64,000 nt of DNA from Bin55 sp964572845 (GCA_964572845.1 CAZNFX010000010.1:1-64000), one strand, 5' to 3'. Counted from the stretch's first letter, positions 9,837 to 19,235 are shown. Notes: generated by a model not told the origin, from the letters alone. Numbers and translations are program-made.

Positions 9837-10060
9837 TTGACTTGCTTAACTTCGATCTTTCAGAGCCAAGCCACTTGGAACCTGCTGTCATAATCTTGCA
9901 GAAAATTCCACGCCCAGTGTCGCAGATGGTAGTTGACTGCGTTCACATTGGTCATGGTAGGTTCCATTTGCAGAAAATGCAGGAGAGTACTGACATAACC
10001 CCGCAAAGGACACTAGGTGCTCGTTGAATGTTTGGAACCCATCAATAGGGTGGAGGTCGC

Positions 10061-10204
10061 TTAAGCGACTGCGATTGCGAACACTAGGATCGCCAACACG
10101 AAAAAACCTACAAATCCGCCTATGAAAGAGAGTATTCCCACTTTGAGAATCTGCCCTAGAGGGAATGACGGTTTAGGTCTAGTGTCGTTTTGGAGTTTTG
10201 GCAC
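10061..10204 (-). CDS. 47-residue single-pass membrane peptide
   Basis: A short frame from GTG 10204 to TAA 10061. It encodes a basic N-terminus of about 18 residues (several Lys/Arg/Pro), then an uninterrupted hydrophobic stretch from about residue 20 to 47 rich in Gly, Phe, Ile, Val and Ala. This is the pattern of a small inner-membrane protein. An in-frame TAG lies about 45 bases upstream of the GTG, so the frame is closed. No clear ribosome-binding site and no recognised family. It may be real; composition is the only support. Confidence 0.35.
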   Translation of the reverse strand: MPKLQNDTRPKPSFPLGQILKVGILSFIGGFVGFFVLAILVFAIAVA

Positions 10205-10520
10205 GTCAACTATTGTCGCACAGACCGGGGAGGCGTAGCCCTAATTTGTAAATCCGACTCTAGGAAGTTGTAAAGCCAGCTAATTGGTTCTTTATGCGTC
10301 CAATCTGGTCTTGGGTCGTCTCCACATTGCCAGAATCCTTGCTGTCTAGTAACCGATCGAACTGCACGACACACTCGTGACATGGACGTGTCGTCCAGAG
10401 AGAATTACCTGATCACGCGCATGAGGAGGAACTGTGGTTTTCTTCAAAATTCTGAACAAATTCATGGCGTTCCTCGTTCCTCACAGCATCCTGTGGTAGC
10501 ATGAACGTCGTACATCCACA
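10205..10520. other. Intergenic, nothing clear
   Basis: About 315 bases between the small membrane peptide and the next weak frame. No open frame with coding character, no hairpin with a T-run, and no repeat was seen. Confidence 0.3.
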
Positions 10521-10895
10521 TTGAATGTTTCTGTAGTGAATTTCTTCAGATTCCGCAATTCAAGCAGACAATCTAAGGCGAAATCCAGGCGACCGAACTG
10601 GCATGCTGCATTGGACATGGGCATGGTTTGCTTCTTTGCATTTTTCTCAGGGCACATGTATGCAACTACCTACAGTCTCGCAGGACGGATATTCCTCGTG
10701 GTCGGCACGAGCTTGTTCGTTGGTTGTGCAATTTGGAACATTGTCTCACCTAGGAACCAAGGCGAAGACTCAAATCGAGCACATCCCGATCACGAAGACG
10801 ACGAACGTGCATTGGCTAGACGTCGATTTCTTGATGAACAGGCCAAAATTCGCAACCCCTATCCTCTCCGGCTGTTTCCTCCTCCTTCCTGGTAA
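10521..10895 (+). CDS. Small two-helix membrane protein, unknown
   Basis: A 124-codon frame opening with TTG. It has a basic N-terminus (about residues 10-28), two hydrophobic segments at roughly 30-45 and 52-72, and a charged Arg/Asp/Glu tail ending in a Pro-rich stretch. The positive-inside pattern looks natural for a membrane protein. The start is uncertain: an internal ATG at codon 33 would cut the first hydrophobic segment. No family recognised and no strong ribosome-binding site. Confidence 0.45.
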   Translation: MNVSVVNFFRFRNSSRQSKAKSRRPNWHAALDMGMVCFFAFFSGHMYATTYSLAGRIFLVVGTSLFVGCAIWNIVSPRNQGEDSNRAHPDHEDDERALARRRFLDEQAKIRNPYPLRLFPPPSW

Positions 10896-11302
10896 TTCCG
10901 CGAATCCCATTCAAATAAGGAATTGACCAATGCGGGTGACTTCCTGCACATCTTAAAGCTCTTACTGAGGCATAGAATGAATTGCCTTAACGCAGGTTAC
11001 GGCACTGCCTGCTGTCAACACAATGCAATTAACGATTGGTGTAGCTATAGTTCTAGGTCTTCATCTAGTCCATGTCAACTTTCCTCTCATAGCCCTGGTT
11101 GCTAGTGCTTGGCTCCAGGACGCCTGATCTTGAGAAGTGGTCATGTACGTATACTGGAAGCCAGTTTGCAATCCTCTGCGTTGAACCCCAAAGTTTAGTA
11201 TTTGTGGCTAAAGCGATGTGCCAAAATCGGTGCGAACTCCCGATCTACGCTGCGTCTCCCCTCTGAATTGGAATATGCTCCGACTCATTCAATTGAATCA
11301 CC
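10896..11302. other. Intergenic before the sterol locus
   Basis: About 400 bases without a credible gene; the open frames here lack coding composition. It must contain the promoter for the first sterol methyltransferase, but no clear sigma70 -35/-10 pair could be fixed by eye. Confidence 0.3.
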
Positions 11303-12298
11303 ATGAATCGAAACAAGCTGAAAGAAGCCGTGCAGAATTACCAGCAGCTGCGCGAAATTCGAGAGCTCTCCCGCGACGATGACGTCCGAGTCCGAGAGCA
11401 GCCACGGCTTGTTAGCAGCTACTACGATGCAGTCACGTCGTTCTATGAGTTTGGATGGGGACCAACATTTCACTTTGCCCCGCGCCGGCGAGGCGAAAGC
11501 TTGCCGGAATCCCTACGACGACACAACGAAGGGATAGGCAAACTCCTTCGACTTGGACCTGAGATGGTGGTAGCCGATATCGGGTGCGGAGTCGGTGGCC
11601 CGCTGGTTGACATTGCCACGGCGACTGAAGCCAGAATAGTTGGTATCAACATTAATCTGCACCAGCTTCAACGAGGCAGTGACTTGGTGCGGCAAGCGGG
11701 GTTGAGCGATTCGTGCTCGTTCTTGTACGCAGACTTTGTGGACGTACCCTACGAGGAAGGCTCGTTCGACGCCTTGTATTCGATCGAAGCAATCTGCCAT
11801 GCTCCGGATAGAAGGCGGGTGTTTCGGGAACTGTTTCGATTGCTGAAGCCCGCCGCCGAAGCCGTAATCATCGACTGGACTCTGACAGACAAGTACGACG
11901 GCACCAACCCACAGCACAACGAGATTAGAGCGCGAATCGAGCGCAACAATGCAACGCCGGATCTGTCGACTACTGGAGAGTATGTCGAAGGATTGCGAGA
12001 AAACGGCTTCGAAGTGATTGACGCCCACGACCAGCAAGCTGTCGAGGGCGATCCGTTGACTCCTTGGTACATGGCATTGCAAGGACGAGAGTTCACGCTG
12101 GCTTCGTTTGCACGTACTCCCTTCGGCCGGGGATTCATCGCAAAGTTCACACGGCTCTTGGAAGTGTTGAGACTAGCTCCCGCAGGCACTTCGGAGGCCT
12201 TTAGAGTTCTCAACGGCGCGGCAGATGCACTTGTCGACGCAGGCAAACTTGGCATCTTTACACCCAGCTTTCTGGTTCATGCTCGCAAGCCGGCCTAA
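11303..12298 (+). CDS. Sterol C-24 methyltransferase (SMT1)
   Basis: A 331-residue SAM-dependent methyltransferase. The sterol-methyltransferase substrate signature is clear at residues 40-60: YYDAVTSFYEFGWG followed by FHFAP. The SAM-binding motif I is DIGCGVGGP (92-100), and a Sterol_MT C-terminal region is present up to the GIFTP-F-V-ARKP end. This family adds a methyl group to C-24 of the sterol side chain. It starts at ATG 11303 and is the left-hand gene of the sterol locus, on the same strand as the squalene synthase about 290 bases later. A divergent paralogue lies at 26999-28105. The family is confident; the exact substrate (delta24 versus 24-methylene sterol) cannot be told from sequence. 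Confidence 0.93.
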   Translation: MNRNKLKEAVQNYQQLREIRELSRDDDVRVREQPRLVSSYYDAVTSFYEFGWGPTFHFAPRRRGESLPESLRRHNEGIGKLLRLGPEMVVADIGCGVGGPLVDIATATEARIVGININLHQLQRGSDLVRQAGLSDSCSFLYADFVDVPYEEGSFDALYSIEAICHAPDRRRVFRELFRLLKPAAEAVIIDWTLTDKYDGTNPQHNEIRARIERNNATPDLSTTGEYVEGLRENGFEVIDAHDQQAVEGDPLTPWYMALQGREFTLASFARTPFGRGFIAKFTRLLEVLRLAPAGTSEAFRVLNGAADALVDAGKLGIFTPSFLVHARKPA

Positions 12299-12589
12299 GT
12301 AAACCTACTCAATCCAGACCATTCGTTGGCTAGGAGGAACAGCCAAGTTCTGGTCGCCTAGAGCATCGAGATGCATGCAGTTGACGAGTGGTTGCCTACT
12401 TCGCTCAACAGACTTCATCGACGGTGAACTTCCAAAGACGTACTAGTAGGTTTCACTCCTGAATCGAGGCAATTCGTCAACCTGTGCATGTCGCACTTTC
12501 TGTAGTACCATTTCTAATGCCAAATGAGCTTGTTAGGAGTGGTTGCCCGTGGAAGCTCTCTTTTTCTTATCTACTAATGACCCTGCAGT

Positions 12590-13672
12590 ATGATCGACGA
12601 CGTCAAAATTCAAGATCGAAGCTCAGGGTCGAAGCGGTCCGAGAGGACCCAGGCGATTGAATATCAGAAGTACGCACTTAGCCGAGTGTCGCGGACCTTT
12701 GCCTTGACGATTCCTCAGTTGCCTCCAGACGTGCGCTTCGTCGTCGGAAACGCATACCTCCTGTGCCGAATCGCGGACACAATCGAAGATTCGCCTGAAC
12801 TTGACGTTCCCAGCAAGCGGCAGTTTCTGAGCCGATTTGCCGATGTTGTGCGTCTCGCAGAGTCGGCGGAAGCTTTCGCTGCCGACCTTGCACCATTGCT
12901 GTCGGAGGGAACGAAGAAGAACGATAAGGATCTGGTGACAAACACTGGCTTGGTGGTCCACTTGCATAAAGAAATGCCAAGCGATCAAAGCCAGCCGATC
13001 GAGCAATGCGTAGAAACCATGTGCCAAGGAATGAGTGAGTTCGTCGAAACGGGTTCCGATGGCCTGCCAGACTTGGCTCAGGTAGAGCGTTACTGCTATT
13101 TCGTAGCGGGAGTCGTGGGTGAGATGATCACAGAGATTCTCTGCGACTACTCCCCGGACATTGCCTCGCGTCGGGACGAGTTGTTCTCCTTGTCGTCCCA
13201 ATTCGGTTGTGGATTGCAGCTCATAAACATCATAAAGGACCATAAGGAAGACCAACGCCGTGGGGTGTGCTGGCTGCCCCGCCGTGTCTTCGGCGGACAG
13301 GCCTTCTCGGGTTCCTCTTCAAACCATGAACCCAACCCTGCGGATCCAAGGATCCTCCAGCTGCTGAGCGTTGCGCGGAATCGTCTTGAAAAGAGCTTGC
13401 GCTACATCAAGCTCATTCCAACTCGCGAAATCGGCATCCGCCGCTTTCTAGGTTGGACCCTTGCATTCGCATGCCTGACGCTCCGGCGAATTCATGCCAG
13501 ACCCAATTTTCGCAGAGGAGACGAGGTCAAAATTTCGCGACGTCAAGTGTATGGGTCGGTTGCCGCCGTGAACTTCGCCCTACGTTCAAATAAAGCGCTG
13601 CAATGGATGTTCAACGTTGCGGTGCCACGCCTGTCTCACTTGGAAGCGATTATCCGCAACAAGCGTAGATGA
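12590..13672 (+). CDS. Squalene synthase (farnesyl-diphosphate farnesyltransferase)
   Basis: A 360-residue trans-prenyltransferase that condenses two farnesyl diphosphates through presqualene diphosphate to squalene. It has SRTFALTIPQLP near residue 33, the first Asp-rich motif DTIED (63-67), the squalene-synthase hallmark YCYFVAGVVGEM (168-179), and the second Asp-rich motif DHKED (217-221) inside an NIIKD context. This one-step eukaryote-like enzyme contrasts with the HpnCDE route of most hopanoid bacteria. The C-terminus lacks an obvious membrane anchor. The stop overlaps the start of the next gene in an ATGA, so the two are translationally coupled. ATG at 12590. Confidence 0.93.
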   Translation: MIDDVKIQDRSSGSKRSERTQAIEYQKYALSRVSRTFALTIPQLPPDVRFVVGNAYLLCRIADTIEDSPELDVPSKRQFLSRFADVVRLAESAEAFAADLAPLLSEGTKKNDKDLVTNTGLVVHLHKEMPSDQSQPIEQCVETMCQGMSEFVETGSDGLPDLAQVERYCYFVAGVVGEMITEILCDYSPDIASRRDELFSLSSQFGCGLQLINIIKDHKEDQRRGVCWLPRRVFGGQAFSGSSSNHEPNPADPRILQLLSVARNRLEKSLRYIKLIPTREIGIRRFLGWTLAFACLTLRRIHARPNFRRGDEVKISRRQVYGSVAAVNFALRSNKALQWMFNVAVPRLSHLEAIIRNKRR

Positions 13673-14412
13673 CGCAATCGCCAGGGAAGGATGGTCCCGT
13701 ATGGGACGATAGCACCCTGGACAGCGCTAGCAGCAATCCGAAAATCCGAGTGCTGTCGTTCACAGCACTCGTCGTCGTCGTTTTGATTGTCGCTGGTCTG
13801 GGAACTCGTTACTACCTGCAGCAAAACCTTAGCCTCATCCATGCGGCTCTAAGTGTGTTCTTGTCGATCAACGTGCTGATTTGCTATTGGGAAGCGTGCT
13901 TGTTCCTTCAAAGGACTCGAATTGAGAAGAGAACTGTGTATTGGCGCAATAGGAAAATCGAGACGGGTCGGGTGCCGCATGTCGAATTCTTCAGTGCCAA
14001 ATTTCCCTGGGCGCGAATCTTGTCTACATCACTATGGGCGGATGTCTGGGCGACCTATTCGCAGTATGATCCCTCGTTCGCCGACCGTCGAACGTTCGGT
14101 TTCAACGTGGACATTTCCAATGGTTTCTTCACGTTGCTCCCAACTCTTTTTCTCTACGCGGCGATCACAGTCTATTTCCTCCCCGCATATGTAACGGGAA
14201 TAGTCGGACTTATCCTCTCGTGGCAGTGGACCTATATGACGAGCGTTTATTGGGTCAGCTTTTTCGTCGCGAAACGCCACAAGAATCTACCCAAACCCGA
14301 CCTGTACCTTTACGTCCTGGCAACCAATTCGCCCTGGGTTCTCTTTCCTCTATTGGGTCTCTTTGTTTCCATCCGACTCATAGTGGATGGAAATTACAGT
14401 GTGCTGGCCTAG
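13669..14412 (+). CDS. Five-helix membrane protein, EBP/EXPERA-like (candidate sterol isomerase)
   Basis: A 247-residue membrane protein translationally coupled (ATGA) to squalene synthase. Five hydrophobic segments lie near residues 28-50, 58-80, 150-172, 178-202 and 212-236, the layout of emopamil-binding protein (EBP, sterol delta8-delta7 isomerase). Comparing by eye with human EBP: a Glu sits in the second helix (Y-W-E-A, like the IEGW Glu); a loop with LW..., Y-D and R lies before helix 3; Q-x-Y-x(4)-Y is in helix 4; and N-x2-W-x3-P in helix 5 matches EBP's N-x2-W-x3-P spacing. The EBP catalytic His in helix 2 and Glu in helix 3 are not evident. Superfamily membership is inference; a structural or other sterol role is possible. 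Confidence 0.5.
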   Translation: MTQSPGKDGPVWDDSTLDSASSNPKIRVLSFTALVVVVLIVAGLGTRYYLQQNLSLIHAALSVFLSINVLICYWEACLFLQRTRIEKRTVYWRNRKIETGRVPHVEFFSAKFPWARILSTSLWADVWATYSQYDPSFADRRTFGFNVDISNGFFTLLPTLFLYAAITVYFLPAYVTGIVGLILSWQWTYMTSVYWVSFFVAKRHKNLPKPDLYLYVLATNSPWVLFPLLGLFVSIRLIVDGNYSVLA

Positions 14413-14472
14413 GTGGCTACGGTAGCTGCTCTTAGAACACAATCTCTAACGCGAACGAACCGGCTTTGGCCG

Positions 14473-17400
14473 TCATGCAGCTCTAGAGGGAACTCCGCGA
14501 CGTGAGGTGCGGCGCTTTTCGAACAGGCTGAGAGCATGCAACGGGAAATACTGCCGATAGAGCTCGTAGTCCAACAATGCCGTGCGAAAAAACACGCCCA
14601 CCATGTCCTGTCGCTCCCAAGTTCCGTCGACTGACTGGCTGTCAACTAGGAACTTTATGCCACGAGAAATTGCTTGCCAGTTGGATTCGCCTGCCTCTAG
14701 GAGCGCGATAAGCGCCCAAGCCGTCTGGATGACTTGACTTTCATGGTGGGGTACGTAGTGCCCTTTCAAACAACCGGTGAAGTGCTCGCCCCATCCGCCA
14801 TCGGCATGCTGATGGTCGAGCAGCCATCTGCATGCTAGACGCAGTGCCGCGTCGCTTTGGTTGCATCCCGCGGCTCGTAGTCCCCGTATTCCGAAGAGAG
14901 TACCGTAGACAAACTGCACACCCCACACACCGCGCCACGACCCGTCACTCTTCTGTGTCCGTCGTAGCCAGGCTTCACCTCGAGAAAGTGCCTTCGTTAC
15001 CTGCTCCTCTGCGGTGTTGGGGAATTGCTCTCGGCCTGCCGCTAGTGCGGCTATGCAGGACGCCGTACATTCCACGTAGGACTTTTCGGTCATCGACTCG
15101 CCGAACATTTCTGCTGGATTGAGCCATTCGAGACCGAATTTTGAGCGTCGCGCCTCATAGCTCCCGAATCCCCCATCGTGGTTTTGGCTTCGCAACATGA
15201 AGCCTGTCGCGTCACGGAGAGCTTCACGACCTACATCTTCTGGCCGGTTCGCAAGCAACCCAAGCAACGCTTCAGCCGTGCAGTCGGAGACAGGCCAGCC
15301 GTGCCAGATCCCAGCAAAGCACCAGCCGCCCTTCGGGTCGTTCCGATAGGCGGATTCGTAGCCCTCGAAACTCTTGCGGATTTGCTGGCTAGCGAGGAAT
15401 TCGGCACCACGATCAATTGCGTTCCTGACCTCATTGTCTACAGGCACCTCGGCGAGGGCTTGCAAGGCAAATCCTGTGTCCCAAGAAGCGCTTCTCGCTC
15501 CAGTTATCCGAGTTCCGTCCGCTTCGTCTTCCCAGATCCAGCCCTCAATCCGGGCCAGTGCCTTGCGACAGTTTTCGTCGTCTGGATCTTGCAGCCACAG
15601 GGCGAGCATGTTGAGAAAGCCGCTGACCGGAGAAATGCTCGTGTGGTCCGAACTCTCCAGTTCCCACCGAATTCGTTGGACTAGAGCTTGCACGCACTTT
15701 TGTCGAAGTCGTTTTCCGTGGATCTTCTCAACCACTCGTGCAATGGCAAATCCAATTCTGAGCCGGACCGTAGGAGGCGTAAAGACATCCTCCTCTCGTA
15801 GCCGGGAGCGTCCAGAGGCAAAGTCGACCCTTTTGAAATCTTCTTCGTAGAGTTCGCTTCGCAACGACTCAATCAGTGGCGCTAGCGGCGTTTGAAACCG
15901 AGTCGAGTAGATGGCGGCCATCGCCATATAGATGAGGCGAGTGTGGCAGTACCACTTTGACGGATGCAACGGAATCCAGCTGGGAAGGATCCACAGCTCC
16001 GGCAATATAGGATTCAGGCCCTTCCAGTCGTAAAGATTCAAGAGAGCCAGCCAGAATTTGCCCCAGCTCGGAATGCCCAATACGCCCTCTGTGCGAAGGA
16101 AACTCCCCGCCTTGGAAATCAATGGGTCGTCCTTGTCTACTCCAAGCACACGTACAGCAACATACACAAGCGTCGTGACGAACAAGTACGGGTGGGAGTG
16201 TTCGTGGAGCCCCCACAAGCCTTCCGACAGTCGCGTGCGCTCGAATTGCCGAAGCACCAGCCGTCTCCTTCGGGACTCGAGCTGCTCACCCATTAAATAG
16301 CTAAGGAGCACGTACTGCGCTGTGAGCATCGGACACCAGACCATCTCGCCTTCCCAGCTTCCATCTTCACGCTGAAGCCTCAGAAGTCCCGCTGTAGCCC
16401 GTCGCAATGCCTCCGCACTAGCGTCCGGAGTTGGATCGACTGATGAATTCGCCGGCCGGGATTCGCGTCCGCGCGTCTGGACAGTCGTCAACAATGAACG
16501 CGACCATCTGCTCCAAAGATTCTTGCTGTTCTCTAGGGAGGTATTTGCACTCCGGCTCAACGACCGAAAGCTGCGAAGGAAGTGACCTACTCGTGACAGC
16601 AGCGACTTTGATACCTCTCGAGCCCGTTGCCACCCTAGAGAATCCAACGACTTTGGAAAAGTGCTTGTGATCGCCTGAGCCATGATTGCAAGAAAGGTCA
16701 TTCCCAACCGCGTAACCGAGACGTCCTCGCAAGCGAGAAGCTTCATGGTTCGCTTGCGAACTTTGGGGCTGGACCGCCATCGACGATACGTTGCCTGTCT
16801 GACGGCAATGGATTCAGCTCTATAGTCGGCAAAAACTTCGTAGAGACCGAGCGCGAGTCGTTCAGGAGTTCGTACAGCTTCCAGCCGCTTCGCTGCAAAC
16901 GTGCGGAAGTTCGAATCGTCCGCAAGAGTCAGTGCGTCGCTGAAACCGAGTGTAATACCGACTGCGGTCAGCGGATGGTAGTGTCCAGCAGCATCGCCGA
17001 TAAGTACCCGATGGGAGTTCCCGTAGGTAGCTCGCGGCAGCAATTCATTACCAGCTGCTTGAAACTCCCCGGCTCGAAGTGTCGCTACAAAAGCTTCGCG
17101 AACCGGGTCTGGCAACAGGTAAGCATAGGATTCCGTCAACATTGCCACGCGATCCCGCGGAGTCCAATGATCCAGTGGAACGTCAACGACGATGCGGACG
17201 GTGTTCGCACCGAGACGAAACAGGAGAATCGGCCCTGGACCGCCGATGAACACGTGTCCATATCCCTCGTAGGGAAGGTTGACTCCTTCCACAACAGCCC
17301 CGATCATTCGCGAGCACGTCATGCGTTCAGATGGCAATCCCAGTGATTTGCGAACCACGGATGCACGACCATCCGCGCCTACGACACGGTCAGTCGCAAG

Positions 17401-17844
17401 AGAATTCTGCGTTCCTTCATGAGTGAACGTGACTTGCCCGTTCTCGATGGTGCGTACTCGTGCGCCTTCGTAATAGTGCACTCCTGCGTCGTCTTTCAGA
17501 GCATGGTGAAGGGTGGAGACAAGAGCCGAATGTTCGCAAGTCATGCCAAGGGACTCACCCGGATAGGGGAGGACGATCGGATCGGAGCGATCTTCCGGAA
17601 ATACCACGAAACCCTTGCCTGAGCTGGTCTCCGCGCAAGCTTCCAAAGAAACTCCATTCTCCTGCAACATGCGGACAGCGGGCGGATGAAGCCATTCGCC
17701 TGCCAATCGATTGGAAGCTTTCGGATTGGCCTCAAGCAAGGCGACCCGCGCACCCTTTCGCGCATGCGCGAGCGCGCATAGACTGCCGACCGGACCAGCA
17801 CCAACGATGGCTACGTCGTAGCTGGAGGGAGCGGAGTCGATCAA
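14473..17844 (-). CDS. Squalene monooxygenase-oxidosqualene cyclase fusion
   Basis: A 1123-residue two-enzyme protein. Residues 1 to about 405 are an FAD monooxygenase of squalene-epoxidase type: GAGPVG at 15-20, VVGADGRASVVRKSLG near 154-169, and GDAAGHYHPLTAVG at 283-296. A basic Ser-rich linker (about 405-475) leads to a complete triterpene cyclase (476-1123) with QW repeats (near 491, 887, 964, 1012 and 1070). The acid motif is DCTAE (854-858), as in oxidosqualene cyclases rather than the DXDD of squalene-hopene cyclases. Val852 sits where cycloartenol synthase has Ile481, which favours lanosterol-type cyclisation. The TTG start overlaps the CYP51 stop by four bases (TTGA). Predicted reaction: squalene to 2,3-oxidosqualene to a protosteroid alcohol. 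Confidence 0.93.
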   Translation of the reverse strand: MIDSAPSSYDVAIVGAGPVGSLCALAHARKGARVALLEANPKASNRLAGEWLHPPAVRMLQENGVSLEACAETSSGKGFVVFPEDRSDPIVLPYPGESLGMTCEHSALVSTLHHALKDDAGVHYYEGARVRTIENGQVTFTHEGTQNSLATDRVVGADGRASVVRKSLGLPSERMTCSRMIGAVVEGVNLPYEGYGHVFIGGPGPILLFRLGANTVRIVVDVPLDHWTPRDRVAMLTESYAYLLPDPVREAFVATLRAGEFQAAGNELLPRATYGNSHRVLIGDAAGHYHPLTAVGITLGFSDALTLADDSNFRTFAAKRLEAVRTPERLALGLYEVFADYRAESIAVRQATYRRWRSSPKVRKRTMKLLACEDVSVTRLGMTFLAIMAQAITSTFPKSLDSLGWQRAREVSKSLLSRVGHFLRSFRSLSRSANTSLENSKNLWSRWSRSLLTTVQTRGRESRPANSSVDPTPDASAEALRRATAGLLRLQREDGSWEGEMVWCPMLTAQYVLLSYLMGEQLESRRRRLVLRQFERTRLSEGLWGLHEHSHPYLFVTTLVYVAVRVLGVDKDDPLISKAGSFLRTEGVLGIPSWGKFWLALLNLYDWKGLNPILPELWILPSWIPLHPSKWYCHTRLIYMAMAAIYSTRFQTPLAPLIESLRSELYEEDFKRVDFASGRSRLREEDVFTPPTVRLRIGFAIARVVEKIHGKRLRQKCVQALVQRIRWELESSDHTSISPVSGFLNMLALWLQDPDDENCRKALARIEGWIWEDEADGTRITGARSASWDTGFALQALAEVPVDNEVRNAIDRGAEFLASQQIRKSFEGYESAYRNDPKGGWCFAGIWHGWPVSDCTAEALLGLLANRPEDVGREALRDATGFMLRSQNHDGGFGSYEARRSKFGLEWLNPAEMFGESMTEKSYVECTASCIAALAAGREQFPNTAEEQVTKALSRGEAWLRRTQKSDGSWRGVWGVQFVYGTLFGIRGLRAAGCNQSDAALRLACRWLLDHQHADGGWGEHFTGCLKGHYVPHHESQVIQTAWALIALLEAGESNWQAISRGIKFLVDSQSVDGTWERQDMVGVFFRTALLDYELYRQYFPLHALSLFEKRRTSRRGVPSRAA

Positions 17845-19235
17845 TGAAAGAAGCTTTGTTGCGAGCGACTACGGTAGTGCAATCGACAGGGCGTCGTGGG
17901 TCCGGTTACCCAACTCCCGTAGTTCGGAGATGGAAATGGGGCAGTGAGCGAAAAATCAAACCGGTCCAGCAATACGCTCCATAGCGCTTTGATCTGCAGG
18001 ATGGCGAAATTCTTGCCCATGCACCGGTGCTTGCCGCCACCGAATCCGATCAGTGCCTGTGTGTCTTCGTTTGCGGGTGCGGCGAATCGGTCGGGGTTGA
18101 AGCGATCCGGATCAGCAAACAAGTGTTCAAGTCGATGCGAAACCGCAGGTGACACAACGGCCATCGTATTTGCCGGTACGACCAAATTGTGGTATTTCAA
18201 GGGCCTCATGACCTTGCGGACCAGAAGTATCAGTGGAGGGTGCAAGCGCTCGCCTTCACGCACAGCGTTTTCCAACGCTTGTTGACGCCGAAGCCCGGCA
18301 AGACTCATGGCACCTTCTTCTTTGTAGACTTCCTGCATTTCCTGCATGACCCTGTTCAGGTATGCGTTGTCTCTTACCAACTCCAAACCTGTCCATGTGG
18401 CCAATACAGCGCTCGTGTGCTGACCAGCAAACAACGCCGTCAGCAATATCCCTGTAATCTCGTCAACGGTGAGCTTCCGGCCATCCTTGTAGTGCGCCTT
18501 CATGAGCGTCTGCATGAAGCTATCTGAATCGGGGTCGGATTCCGTAGCCGGATGTTCCGACATGACGCGGGTGAAGATTTCTGTGATCTTCCTTCGTGCT
18601 CGATCGCGCCGCTGATGTGCGGGGATTGGAATGCGGGGAAAAAAGAACCCAATCGTGTTGATTCCGTTTTGAAGTTCGTGATAGGCATCGGCAAACTCTG
18701 AATCCACCTCTCGCCGAATCTCCTCACCCAAGAAGCAACGGCTCGCGATGTTCACCGTAAGCTCGTTCATCGCTACAGGCAGATCCAGCTCTCCTTCTGC
18801 GCCCATGCGATCCGCAAAGACGCTAGCTTCCTCGTACATGATCGCCACATAGCGTCGCATTGCAGATTCGCGAAGCGCGGGAAACAGAAATCCCAGTTGC
18901 TCGGTCATGATTTCGGGAGCGACATCGTAGGCCACACCGCGGCCAAATATGGGTACCGTAAATTGATAGACCGATTTGGGATCAAGCTGGTCGTCGGGTG
19001 CCTTGAAGTACGCTTCGTGAGCTTCCAATCCGCTGAAGAGGACAAAGTCGCACGGACCGATCCGGAAGCGAAATAAGTCGCCGTGTTCCCGACTCCCTCT
19101 CAGGAGCAAGGCGACTGGGTCCTTTTGAAACTCAGTCAGGTGACCAAGAAGCGGCCATCCCCCAGCGAGCTCAGGGACTTGGTCACTCCCATTCGGGAGA
19201 GTTGCGTTAACTTCTTGAATCTGGTCCGCCATCAT
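17841..19235 (-). CDS. Sterol 14alpha-demethylase, CYP51
   Basis: A 464-residue P450 that removes the 14alpha-methyl of lanosterol-type sterols. The CYP51 B'-helix signature is present (Y-F-VP-FG-GVAYD). The I-helix reads AGQHTSAVLATWT, where CYP51s carry the G-H/Q-H-T-S pattern. The heme loop is FGGGKHRCMGKNFA with the thiolate Cys about residue 405. The frame extends upstream to 19319, but ATG 19235 with a GAGAGGA ribosome-binding site right after the reductase stop is the probable start. It has no N-terminal membrane anchor, as is usual for bacterial CYP51. Coupled at its 3' end to the cyclase fusion. Confidence 0.95.
   Translation of the reverse strand: MMADQIQEVNATLPNGSDQVPELAGGWPLLGHLTEFQKDPVALLLRGSREHGDLFRFRIGPCDFVLFSGLEAHEAYFKAPDDQLDPKSVYQFTVPIFGRGVAYDVAPEIMTEQLGFLFPALRESAMRRYVAIMYEEASVFADRMGAEGELDLPVAMNELTVNIASRCFLGEEIRREVDSEFADAYHELQNGINTIGFFFPRIPIPAHQRRDRARRKITEIFTRVMSEHPATESDPDSDSFMQTLMKAHYKDGRKLTVDEITGILLTALFAGQHTSAVLATWTGLELVRDNAYLNRVMQEMQEVYKEEGAMSLAGLRRQQALENAVREGERLHPPLILLVRKVMRPLKYHNLVVPANTMAVVSPAVSHRLEHLFADPDRFNPDRFAAPANEDTQALIGFGGGKHRCMGKNFAILQIKALWSVLLDRFDFSLTAPFPSPNYGSWVTGPTTPCRLHYRSRSQQSFFH

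Noticed and set aside
12590..13672. Phytoene synthase or HpnC/HpnD
   Set aside because: The YCYFVAGVVGEM block and single-gene context fit one-step squalene synthase; no HpnE-like desaturase is near.
14473..16500. Reading the C-terminal domain as a squalene-hopene cyclase
   Set aside because: The acid motif is DCTAE, as in oxidosqualene cyclases, not DXDD, and the protein carries its own squalene monooxygenase domain next to CYP51.
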